This document shows, in pieces, positions 7,113 to 14,141 of a DNA stretch of 21,286 bases. Each line of letters begins with the position of its first letter. The first letter of the stretch is position 1. Location of the stretch: NCBI GenBank assembly GCA_964554185.1, contig CAZKNJ010000031.1, forward strand, positions 1 through 21,286, written 5' to 3'. Source of the stretch: CAZKNJ01 sp964554185. GTDB lineage: Bacteria; 4484-113. The translations under genes were made by a program, and so were the position numbers. Below the pieces are notes generated by a model. That model did no database searches, was not told the DNA's origin, and saw nothing but the letters and a program-made list of their open reading frames with translations.

Positions 7113-7624
7113 CAGTACAGCAGAACCTCCGCGTCCAGCGCCGTGTACATATCCGCCGCCTCCCGGAGCTCCTCCGCGGTGGAGCTGGGGAAGGAATAAA
7201 CCTCCACGCGCACGCCGAGCGCCTTGAGCTTCTCCAGCAGCACAGTGAAGTCGCCGTCGCCGCTGACCAGCGCGATGACGTCAACTTTCTGCGAGAGGTT
7301 GATGGCGTCAATCGCCAGGCCCATGTCCCAGTCGCCCTTGGCGGTGCCATCGGGGCGCACTCGGAGATTCTTGGACTTCACTTCCACGCCGATGCTCTTG
7401 AGGAAGTCCAGGAACTTGGTCTGGTCAACCTCCGGAGAACGGACGACGTACGCGATGGCGCGGATAAGCTGCCGCCCCCGGGTCACATTGTGCACGAGCG
7501 CCTCGAAGTTCAGCTTCTTCTTGTAGATATTCAGCGCAGAATAGAACATATTCTGCACGTCTATCAGTATCGCCACCCGCTGGTATTCCAGCACCCCGAG
7601 GGGCTGTGGTGCATGCTCTTCCAT
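7112..7624 (-). CDS. NYN/LabA-like (DUF88) domain protein, putative RNase
   Basis: A 170-aa single-domain NYN (PIN-like) protein. The acidic metal-site motifs of the fold are present: ILIDVQN (D22, N25), KGDWDMGLAID (D98/D100, D106) and SGDGDF (S121, D123, D125), followed by the usual GVRVEVYSF strand. Family members are Mg-dependent ribonucleases or RNA-processing factors, and some bind without cleaving. There is no signal peptide, so it is cytoplasmic. An excellent ribosome-binding site (AAAGGAGA, 8-nt spacing) precedes the ATG. It lies 19 nt after ctpA and overlaps the LptA-like start, so it is embedded in an envelope operon, where a putative RNase is unexpected. The RNA target is unknown. 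Confidence 0.85.
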   Translation of the reverse strand: MEEHAPQPLGVLEYQRVAILIDVQNMFYSALNIYKKKLNFEALVHNVTRGRQLIRAIAYVVRSPEVDQTKFLDFLKSIGVEVKSKNLRVRPDGTAKGDWDMGLAIDAINLSQKVDVIALVSGDGDFTVLLEKLKALGVRVEVYSFPSSTAEELREAADMYTALDAEVLLY

Positions 7625-7643
7625 TTTCAGTATCTCCTTTTGA

Positions 7644-9026
7644 TTACGCCGCGTCCGGCAGTTTTGATTCGTCTTCGGCCTTGCGGCCTTCGGGCTTCTT
7701 GCCCGCCAGCCATTCGTTCAGAACATCCTTGCCCGTGTCCAGCTGATAGTCGTGCGCCCTGAGCGATTCAACGAACTGCCCGGTCAGCGCACGCATCTCC
7801 TCGTTCTTGCGCTTGATCTGGTCCTCCAGCTGCGCCAGATCGTTGTACTTCACCTTGTAGTCGTCGAATGTAACCTTGAAGTCCGGCTCCAGCCCGTTGC
7901 CGTTGAGGTTGTGGCCGGAGGGCGTGTAGTAGGAGCCGACTGTGAGCGCCATCGCGACCTTGCCGCTCTCCAGCTCGGAGATTTCCTGCACCACACCCTT
8001 GCCGAAGGTCTTATCGCCCACGAGCAACGCGAGCCCGTGGTCGCGCATCGCACCGGCGAAGACCTCCGACGCGCTGGCAGTATAACCGTTCGTTAGTATC
8101 ACCACGGGGAACTCGAACTTGTGGCGGCTCTTGTCGGCGTAGAAGGCGTCGTCGGCGAACGCCCGGTACTTCACCGAGCAAATCAGCCCGTCCTTGACGA
8201 ACAAGTCGCTCAGATCCACCGAGCCCTGCAGCAGGCCGCCGGAGTTGTTGCGCAGGTCAATAACCACCGACTTCACGCCATCCGCTTCAAAGCCCTTGAG
8301 CGCCTCTTCGGCCTCCTGCGCCGTCGTGGTGCTGAACATCAGGATGCGGAAGTAGCCGATGTCGTCGGAGAGCTTCTTGACCTCGGTGACGGTGGGCACT
8401 TCAATGTGCTCGCGGCTAACCGCGAATTCCAGCGGCTCATAGGAATCGCCGCGTATCACCTTGAGCGTCACCTCGGTACCAGCTTCGCCTTTTATCAGGG
8501 CGGCCGCTTCGTCCAGCAGCATATTCTCCGTGCTCTGTCCCGCGACCTCAATGATGAGGTCGTTCTCCATCAGGCCCTTTTCGGCGGATGGGCTGTTGGG
8601 AAAGACGCTCATGATGATGGGGAACGGCCGCGTCCAGTCGGGGCCGATGAGAATGCCGATGCCGGCATAACCGCCAGTGGTGGTGGCCTGGAGCATGTCC
8701 CAGCCGCTGGGATCCAGGAAACCCGAGTAAGGGTCGTTGTAGGGCGCCTTGTGCAGCGAATTGGCCATCCCTTCAATCGCCCCGTACACCAGCCCTTCGT
8801 CTTCCTCAATCGGGGCCACGTAACGCGCCTTGATGAGCGTGAGCGCCTGGCCGACGAGGTAGACCTTGGAGTCGCCCGTGCCCAGCACATAGTTCAGCAC
8901 CCCCTCGGGGCCTTTGGCCACGCTCACCTGCCCCATCACGTAGAAGAAGAACATCAGCGCCCCGGCGAGTATCAGCAGCAGGATGTTCCTTGCGAGAAGG
9001 CTCGGGTTACTTGTTTTGCGTTCCAT
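7644..9026 (-). CDS. ctpA: S41 family carboxy-terminal processing peptidase
   Basis: A membrane-anchored PDZ protease that cleaves exported proteins near their C-termini and often controls peptidoglycan hydrolases. The 460-aa protein starts with a basic segment and one transmembrane helix (about 13-32). A PDZ domain follows (about 105-190, GYAGIGILIG ... SPSAEKGLMENDLI). The S41 core has VIDLRNNSGG, the nucleophile motif TASASE (Ser318) and TFGKGVVQ (Lys343). The 25-residue Ser-Lys spacing matches the CtpA Ser/Lys dyad. I chose the ATG at 9026 (GGGGTGAG upstream, 28 nt after the M23 gene). An in-frame ATG at 9089 would overlap that gene by 35 bp, and its purine-rich upstream is simply M23 coding sequence. 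CtpA beside FtsEX and an EnvC-like factor points to cell-wall remodelling. Confidence 0.93.
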   Translation of the reverse strand: MERKTSNPSLLARNILLLILAGALMFFFYVMGQVSVAKGPEGVLNYVLGTGDSKVYLVGQALTLIKARYVAPIEEDEGLVYGAIEGMANSLHKAPYNDPYSGFLDPSGWDMLQATTTGGYAGIGILIGPDWTRPFPIIMSVFPNSPSAEKGLMENDLIIEVAGQSTENMLLDEAAALIKGEAGTEVTLKVIRGDSYEPLEFAVSREHIEVPTVTEVKKLSDDIGYFRILMFSTTTAQEAEEALKGFEADGVKSVVIDLRNNSGGLLQGSVDLSDLFVKDGLICSVKYRAFADDAFYADKSRHKFEFPVVILTNGYTASASEVFAGAMRDHGLALLVGDKTFGKGVVQEISELESGKVAMALTVGSYYTPSGHNLNGNGLEPDFKVTFDDYKVKYNDLAQLEDQIKRKNEEMRALTGQFVESLRAHDYQLDTGKDVLNEWLAGKKPEGRKAEDESKLPDAA

Positions 9027-9054
9027 CAGGCTCACCCCAGGGGCGTTGATTAAC

Positions 9055-10352
9055 TTATAGACGGGAGAACGGGTCGACATGGTCTCCATTCACTCTCACC
9101 TCAAAGTGCACGTGGTTTCCGGTTGAAGTCCCGGTGCTGCCGATATAGGCGATAGTCTGGCCCTGTTTCACGACCGTACCCGCGGACACCGCAAACCGGC
9201 TGCAGTGCGCATACAGCGTGGCTACGCCGCCGCCGTGGTCAACCATAATCGTGTTCCCGTAGCCACCCCGCCACTTGGCTGAGATAACTTTGCCGTCACC
9301 GCCCGCCTTTATCGGCGTTCCATAGGGCGCAGCTATGTCAATGCCGGTGTGCATGATGTAGCGGTGATGGACTGGGTGGTATCGCATGCCATAGCCGCTG
9401 GAGATGCGCCCGTTGCAGGGCTTCAGGAAGCGGCCTTTCCAGACACCGGAATAGCCGCCCTGGAGGTTGCGGAGCTCGGCTGAAATCCGGCGGCTCTCCT
9501 CCTCCAACTCGCGCATCTGGCGTTCCGCCAGCTCCTTGTCCTGCGACACCGCCCGTAGCAGCGCCGTCTTTTCGTCGCGCACCCGCTTAATCTCCAGCGA
9601 CTGCAGTTGAAGCTTGTCGCGGTCGGCGGCGATGGCGGCGATGGTGGACTCGACTTTGAGCTTGCTGGCAGCTACTTCCTGCTTCGTCTCCATCACGCCG
9701 TTGTAGAGCTCCTCATCCTTCTCAAAGATGAGGTTGAGGTAGAACATCCGGTTGATGAACTCGCGGAAGTTCTCGGCGTTGAAGAGGAGATCCAGGTAGG
9801 TCAGCTCGCCCTGCATATAGATGGAAGTCACCCGGTTCGCCACCATCTCGCGGCNNNNNNNNNNNNNNNNNNNNNNNNNNNNNNNNNNNNNNNNNNNNNN
9901 NNNNNNNNNNNNNNNNNNNNNNNNNNNNNNNNNNNNNNNNNNNNNNNNNNNNNNGTCAGCTCGCCCTGCATATAGATGGAAGTCACCCGGTTCGCCACCA
10001 TCTCGCGGCGCTTTTGCAGCTCTGCTTCCAGCTCCGCCAGCCGCGTCCTGAGCGCTTCCAGCTCCTGCTGACGCGCCTTGAGATCGCGGGTCAGCTCGTT
10101 CAAGCTCTGCTGGAGGTCGGCGGCGCGGGTGTCCAGGTCCTGCATCTGGCTGGACAGCGAAACCTCCTGGCCCCGCAGCTTGCGCAGCTTCTCCCGGACG
10201 CTGTTCTTGCGGCGCTCAATACTGCTCTTCTGCGCCTGCAGGCCGCCGGAGGACGCTGCTTCCGCGGGCGGCGCCAGCGGCCCGGCGGGCGCAATGCCCA
10301 CCAGCATAAGCGCCAGCAGCAGAACCGCGGTTTTGAGCAGCTTGGTGCGCAT
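9055..10352 (-). CDS. envC: EnvC-like murein hydrolase activator (M23 peptidase), interrupted by an assembly gap
   Basis: A periplasmic coiled-coil protein with a C-terminal LytM/M23 domain, of the type FtsEX uses to switch on wall hydrolysis. It has a signal peptide (residues 1-33, ending AEAA), long coiled coils (about 40-125 and 155-245) and the M23 domain (about 265-375). Zn-site residues appear intact: HTGID (H283, D287), LYAHC (H331) and HVHFE (H364). It may therefore be an active endopeptidase, unlike the degenerate LytM domain of E. coli EnvC. The frame is broken by 100 Ns flanked by identical 55-bp copies. Collapsing one copy plus the gap (155 nt) restores a continuous 380-aa ORF. 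The ATG at 10352 overlaps the ftsX stop (TGATG), and a GTG sits one codon upstream. Confidence 0.9.
9800..9854. repeat. 55-bp contig-end overlap, left copy
   Basis: Identical over 55 bp to 9955-10009 on the other side of the N run. It codes for the same EnvC segment (about residues 115-133, ending SIYMQGEL). It is best read as unmerged contig overlap, not a biological repeat. Confidence 0.9.
9855..9954. other. Assembly gap of exactly 100 Ns
   Basis: A run of 100 Ns, a conventional placeholder length. The identical 55-bp flanks and the frame-restoring collapse indicate that the true gap is zero, or negative by 55 bp. Confidence 0.98.
9955..10009. repeat. 55-bp contig-end overlap, right copy
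   Basis: Second copy of 9800-9854. Removing 9855-10009 joins the two halves of the EnvC-like gene in frame. Confidence 0.9.
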
Positions 10353-11281
10353 CACACCGCTTCAATCCTCCTCATCTCCTGGATGCGGCGCATCTCAACG
10401 CGCAGGAAGCGGTTGACCGCGGACGCGCTGCTGACCAGCCCGACAATCACGCCGAGCGCCAGCAACCCCGTGGCCAGCCCGAAGAACAGCAGGCCTGAAT
10501 CCACGAAGGACGGCATGAATATCTTCAGCGACGACAGCACCTTAACTACTACCTCGCGGATGAGGTAAATAGCGAGAACCGCGGCGGTTGCACCCACCAG
10601 GCCGAAGAACGAGCCTTCAATGAGGAATGGCCAGCGGATGAACCACTCGGTCGCGCCGACCAGTTGCATAATGCGGATTTCCCGCCGCCGGCCGTAGATG
10701 GACATCCGCACGATGTTGTTGACCGAGGAGAAGGTCGCCGACAGCAGGAGCAGCATAGTGAGCGCAAATACCACCTGCATTCCCAGCAGCAGCTTCATCA
10801 GCGTGCTGACTTCCTTGCGGCCGTAGCGCACCTGCCAGACGCCATCTATCGCCTCAATGCGCTTGGCCAGCTCCTCGGTCTTGGATACATCCACCGGCCG
10901 GAAGATGTAGGTCGGCGGCAACGGGTTGTACTCCAGAATGCCCTCCACCGAGACGTGGTAGGCCTGCGAGAACTCTTTCAGCGCGTCTTCGCGGCTCTTG
11001 TACTCCAGCTCCTTTACGCCCGGCAGCTGCTTGAGCTGGCGGTCAATCTCGGTGTACTGCTCCGCGGTCAGATCGGTGTCCAAGTACGCGTACACCTCAA
11101 CCATGTTGCGCAGCGAGAAGAGAAAAGACGCAATGGACGACATCAGGATGATGAAGAAGCCCAGAATCATCAGGCTCATCACCACCTGCAGTCCATGGGT
11201 GACCGAAACGTACGGGCTGCGCCGGAGGTTCTCGGCGAACTCCTTGAAGAAAAAGCGGACGCTGGAGAAGCTAGTACCCAC
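10352..11281 (-). CDS. ftsX: Cell division protein FtsX (ABC permease)
   Basis: The membrane half of the FtsEX complex, which relays ATP hydrolysis across the membrane to periplasmic wall-hydrolase activators. The 309-aa protein has four transmembrane helices (about 32-56, 166-188, 218-242, 262-285). A large extracytoplasmic loop (about 57-165) between TM1 and TM2 is the part that contacts EnvC-type partners. The conserved cytoplasmic segment SIYGRRREIRIMQLVGAT between TM2 and TM3 is present, as in other FtsX proteins. The start is GTG at 11281, with GGAGG 5 nt upstream and an 11-bp overlap with the end of ftsE. Its stop overlaps the EnvC-like start, so the trio appears translationally coupled. 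Confidence 0.95.
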   Translation of the reverse strand: MGTSFSSVRFFFKEFAENLRRSPYVSVTHGLQVVMSLMILGFFIILMSSIASFLFSLRNMVEVYAYLDTDLTAEQYTEIDRQLKQLPGVKELEYKSREDALKEFSQAYHVSVEGILEYNPLPPTYIFRPVDVSKTEELAKRIEAIDGVWQVRYGRKEVSTLMKLLLGMQVVFALTMLLLLSATFSSVNNIVRMSIYGRRREIRIMQLVGATEWFIRWPFLIEGSFFGLVGATAAVLAIYLIREVVVKVLSSLKIFMPSFVDSGLLFFGLATGLLALGVIVGLVSSASAVNRFLRVEMRRIQEMRRIEAV

Positions 11282-11945
11282 CTTCCCTCCGGTCCGAGAT
11301 TATCCGTCCGTGCTCGATGCGCACCGTCCTCGTGCGGAACTGGTTGACCACGTTCTCGTCGTGGGTGGCGACTATCAGGGTAGTGCCGCGGACATTCACC
11401 CGTTGGAGCAGCTCAATGAGGCCCACGCTGGTCTCCGGGTCAAGATTGCCCGTGGGCTCGTCAGCCAGCAGGATGTCCGGCTTGTTGACCAGCGAGCGGG
11501 CTATGCAGACGCGCTGCTGCTCACCGCCCGACAGCTCATCCGGATAAGACTTATGTTTGCGCGACAAACCTACCCACTCCAGCACTTCCGGGACGGCCTG
11601 GCGGATAATCTTGGGGCTTGCACCTCGCACTTCCAGCGCAAAAGCTACATTGCTGAAGACGGTTTTCTGTGGTAGCAGCAGGAAGTCCTGGAAGATAACG
11701 CCAATGCGCCGCCGGAGATAGGGGATCTCGCGCGAGGGCATCTTGGACACATCCTTGCGGAACACCAGCACGCGCCCCGACTGGGGCACCAGCTCGCGGT
11801 AGATGCACTTCAGAAGCGAGCTCTTGCCGCCGCCGGTGCTGCCTACCAGGAAGACGAACTCCTGCTTCTCCACGTGCAGGTCTATACCCCGCAGGGCCGG
11901 GGCGTTCTTGGAGTAAGCCTGGTTTACGTCTATGAACCTTATCAT
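11271..11945 (-). CDS. ftsE: Cell division ATP-binding protein FtsE
   Basis: The ATPase half of FtsEX. The 224-aa ABC protein has Walker A GSTGGGKS (35-42), a Q-loop at GVIFQD (Q86), signature LSGGEQQR (138-145), Walker B ILLADEPTGNLD (158-169) and the H-loop VATHD (H195). FLLLP after the Q-loop is typical of FtsE. I chose the ATG at 11945 (MIRFIDV), which forms an ATGA overlap with the stop of the upstream glycosyltransferase. The longer frame from 11987 would add 14 residues with no family match. It follows the tagA-like gene and overlaps ftsX by 11 bp. Confidence 0.96.
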   Translation of the reverse strand: MIRFIDVNQAYSKNAPALRGIDLHVEKQEFVFLVGSTGGGKSSLLKCIYRELVPQSGRVLVFRKDVSKMPSREIPYLRRRIGVIFQDFLLLPQKTVFSNVAFALEVRGASPKIIRQAVPEVLEWVGLSRKHKSYPDELSGGEQQRVCIARSLVNKPDILLADEPTGNLDPETSVGLIELLQRVNVRGTTLIVATHDENVVNQFRTRTVRIEHGRIISDRREGGY

Positions 11946-12682
11946 GCAGCGGAGCGGCCGGTCAGCTTGGCGCTGAGCACCAGCCACACGAAAGACGGAA
12001 TGAAAGTCAGGCGGCGCACCCGGCCAAGGTCAACCAGCGTGCGGTAAAGCCACTCCAAACCAGCAGACTGTATCCACCGGGAGGCGCGCTTGCGGTAACC
12101 CGCCCAGATATCAAAGCTGCCGCCAACACCCATCATAACTGCCGCGGGCAAGCGGCCCCGCGCGTGAGCGATGAAGAACTCCTGGCCGGGCGAGCCCATA
12201 CCTACAAGGAGAATGTCGGGGCTGCCGGCGATAATATCCTCAATAACCAACTCCTCCTGTCCTTGGAAGTAGCCGTGATGGTTGCCGGCAATCACAATGC
12301 CGGGGTACTTCTCTGTGATGCGGCCGACCGCTTCTTTGTTCACCGCCTCACGCGCGCCCAGAAGGTACACCCGCGCACCGGTGCGCTGGGCGGTCTTGAG
12401 GAGCTGCTCCGCGAGGTCTATGCCGGGAATGCGCATAATCCGCACCCGCCGGAGGAAACGGGTGGCCCAGACTACGCCAATCCCGTCAGGGATGATGAGG
12501 TCTGCCTCTTCCAGCACTCGCTGAAAGGAGGGGTCCCGCCTTCCGGCCACCACCATTTCGGAGTTCAAGGTGATAATGTGCGTTTTCTCGCCGCGCCCCA
12601 GCCGGTCGCCAATCCTGATGAGCGCCGCCTGCTTGCTGCCGGCCAGCACGCGGTACCCGAGCACATTCACTTCACGCAACAC
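11942..12682 (-). CDS. tagA: WecG/TagA/CpsF family glycosyltransferase (GT26)
   Basis: GT26 enzymes transfer N-acetylmannosamine-type sugars onto a membrane lipid-linked sugar in teichoic acid, ECA or exopolysaccharide synthesis. The 246-aa protein has the family core: TLNSEM (N40), the catalytic-region ADLIIPDGIGVVWA (D66), a GIDLAEQLL block, LVGMGSPGQE, and GVGGSFDIWAGYRKRAS followed by GLEWLYRT. The C-terminus (FIPSFVWLVL) is hydrophobic and may be the membrane-binding tail. The start is GTG at 12682 (next codon TTG) with no strong ribosome-binding site. An extended -10 lies just upstream, so it is probably the first gene of the seven-gene envelope operon. The acceptor polymer is unknown. 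In a diderm it is more likely an exopolysaccharide or ECA-like glycan than wall teichoic acid. Confidence 0.88.
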   Translation of the reverse strand: MLREVNVLGYRVLAGSKQAALIRIGDRLGRGEKTHIITLNSEMVVAGRRDPSFQRVLEEADLIIPDGIGVVWATRFLRRVRIMRIPGIDLAEQLLKTAQRTGARVYLLGAREAVNKEAVGRITEKYPGIVIAGNHHGYFQGQEELVIEDIIAGSPDILLVGMGSPGQEFFIAHARGRLPAAVMMGVGGSFDIWAGYRKRASRWIQSAGLEWLYRTLVDLGRVRRLTFIPSFVWLVLSAKLTGRSAA

Positions 12683-12691
12683 GCAACTCTA

Positions 12692-12700
12692 ATCTTAGCA
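12692..12700 (-). promoter_or_regulatory. Extended -10 promoter of the envelope operon
   Basis: The minus strand reads TGC TAAGAT, an extended -10, ending 9 nt before the GTG at 12682. It mirrors the plus-strand box at 12735-12743. No clear -35 is seen. Confidence 0.4.
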
Positions 12701-12734
12701 CAGCGCGCCCGGCGCAACCGGGCGGCGGGAGTGG

Positions 12735-12743
12735 TGCTAGAAT
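12735..12743 (+). promoter_or_regulatory. Extended -10 promoter of ispH
   Basis: TGC TAGAAT is an extended -10 ending 9 nt before the ispH ATG. The predicted leader is only a few nucleotides. A CGGAGA lies too close to the ATG (2 nt) for normal Shine-Dalgarno use. Confidence 0.4.
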
Positions 12744-12752
12744 GCTCGGAGA

Positions 12753-13637
12753 ATGGAGATAACCTTCGCCGGCGCCATGGGCTTTTGCGCAGGCGTTAAG
12801 CACGCCTACCGCTCCACGGTGAAGCTGCTGGGAAGCTTCAGCCGTGACACTCGTGAGACCTACATTCTCGGCGACCTCGTGCACAACAGACAGGTGGTGG
12901 AGCGGCTGGCTGCCGCCGGCTTCAAGAACTGGGAGCCCGGTAACGGCAGCCTGAAGGACTCCCGCGTGATTATCCGCACCCACGGCGAGACCCGCGAAGT
13001 GATGCAGCAGTTGCTGGACGACGGCAACGAGATGGTTGACCTGACCTGTAGCGTGGTCAAGAGCGTCCGCGAAAAGGCCATCGCCTTGCAGTCGCGGCAT
13101 CCCGCGGTCATCGTCATCGGCAAGAAGGACCATCCCGAAGTGCGCGGGCTCGTTTCGTACCTGGTGCAGCCGGAGGTGGTGTCCGATCTGGAAGACGTCG
13201 CGGCGCTGCGCGACTACTCCAGCGTCGGGGTAGTGGCCCAGACCACTATGGGGCGGGAGAAGCACCGGAAGCTGCTTGACGCCATCCTGGCGCGCTTCGG
13301 CGAGGAGGCGGTGGAGGCTCTGGACACCATCTGCCCCCACACGGATAAGAACCAGCAGGCTAGCCGTGAAACGGCTCGGCACTGTGATATAATGCTGGTC
13401 GTCGGCGACCCGCATTCCAGCAACTCTAAGCGCCTGTTTGAGGTCTGCCGGGAGCAGAACGAAAACACGCATTTCCTGGGACATGCGGACGAACTACGGG
13501 CGGAGTGGTTTCCGCCGGAGGGGGACGTCCGCTGGAAGGCGCTGAAAGCCGGTATCACCGCCGGCGCGTCCACGCCGGACTGGGTGGTGGCTGAGATTGC
13601 GGATAAGGTGCGCCGTATGGCCGGTGAGGAGGCGTAA
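12753..13637 (+). CDS. ispH: 4-hydroxy-3-methylbut-2-enyl diphosphate reductase
   Basis: The last step of the MEP isoprenoid pathway: reduction of HMBPP to IPP and DMAPP by an iron-sulfur enzyme. The 294-aa protein keeps all three cluster cysteines: GFCAGV (C12), LTCSVV (C99) and TICPHT (C194). It also keeps the active-site residues LVHN (H44), RTHG (H77), DHPEV (H127 and catalytic E129), QTT (T164), SSNS (S222-S225) and GASTP (S273). The context of the third cysteine (CPHTDKNQ, where CxAT..RQ is usual) is a mild departure. The gene is divergent from the envelope operon across 70 bp and is followed after 9 bp by the DUF1232 gene. An MEP-pathway isoprenoid supply fits undecaprenyl-phosphate demand for wall and glycan synthesis. 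Confidence 0.95.
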   Translation: MEITFAGAMGFCAGVKHAYRSTVKLLGSFSRDTRETYILGDLVHNRQVVERLAAAGFKNWEPGNGSLKDSRVIIRTHGETREVMQQLLDDGNEMVDLTCSVVKSVREKAIALQSRHPAVIVIGKKDHPEVRGLVSYLVQPEVVSDLEDVAALRDYSSVGVVAQTTMGREKHRKLLDAILARFGEEAVEALDTICPHTDKNQQASRETARHCDIMLVVGDPHSSNSKRLFEVCREQNENTHFLGHADELRAEWFPPEGDVRWKALKAGITAGASTPDWVVAEIADKVRRMAGEEA

Positions 13638-13646
13638 GAGGCGGCG

Positions 13647-14141
13647 GTGAAACTTAACCTCAAATTGCTCGGCAACGACCTGGGGGAGATCGACACTTCG
13701 CCCGTAGAGGAGTACCTGCGCAGCCTGCCCCAGCTTATACGCGCATTCAGTATCGCCCTGTTCCACCCGAGAGTCTCCGGATGGATGAAGCTCTACGCCA
13801 TCTCGGGCATCATTTATTTCTTCTCCCCCCTGGACATTGTGCCTGACTTCATCACCGGCGTCGGGTTCCTGGACGATGCCATCTATATGCTGTTGATAAT
13901 GCAGGCATTTCTGCGGCGGACTGACCGCGAGGTGCTGGCGGAGATTCTGGGCGGAGCGGCGGAGAAATCAGTCTTTTTCAACGTGAAAGACGGGCTTGAC
14001 GCGTTCCGCCGCACTTTCGGAGACCTGTACGACCGGGTCTCCGGCGCGTTCAAAGTGGCAATTGACCGGGAAACCGCTTCCGCCAAGGCTGACACCAACG
14101 CCGCGGGCGAGGCAACTGGAGAGGATGTCACCGGAGGATAA
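13647..14141 (+). CDS. DUF1232 (YkvA-like) membrane-associated protein
   Basis: A 164-aa protein with the DUF1232 core at about residues 44-90. The segment IIYFFSPLDIVPDFI is followed by GFLDDA, the signature of the YkvA family, whose biochemical role is not established. The core is hydrophobic with one or two short membrane segments. The last 50 or so residues are polar and Ala/Thr/Asp-rich, probably disordered. The start is GTG at 13647 with GAGG just upstream, 9 nt after the ispH stop. The end overlaps the preferred fmt start by 17 nt, so ispH-DUF1232-fmt look co-transcribed. Confidence 0.85.
   Translation: MKLNLKLLGNDLGEIDTSPVEEYLRSLPQLIRAFSIALFHPRVSGWMKLYAISGIIYFFSPLDIVPDFITGVGFLDDAIYMLLIMQAFLRRTDREVLAEILGGAAEKSVFFNVKDGLDAFRRTFGDLYDRVSGAFKVAIDRETASAKADTNAAGEATGEDVTGG

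Noticed and set aside
8121..9053. 310-aa plus-strand ORF opposite ctpA
   Set aside because: Antisense shadow; the minus strand has the Ser/Lys dyad and PDZ domain.
9026..9089. Longer ctpA start at the ATG at 9089
   Set aside because: The strong purine-rich upstream is coding sequence for the conserved HFEVRVNG end of the M23 domain; 9026 gives a normal membrane anchor and its own ribosome site.
9800..10009. Biological tandem duplication inside the EnvC-like gene
   Set aside because: Copies are identical, end exactly at the N run, and collapse restores frame; assembly overlap explains it fully.
12672..13484. 270-aa minus-strand ORF opposite ispH
   Set aside because: Shadow frame; ispH retains all cluster cysteines and active-site residues.
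13996..14124. N-terminal extension of fmt from the upstream ATG
   Set aside because: Would lie inside the DUF1232 gene and add 43 residues not found in Fmt; the start at 14125 or 14152 is better.
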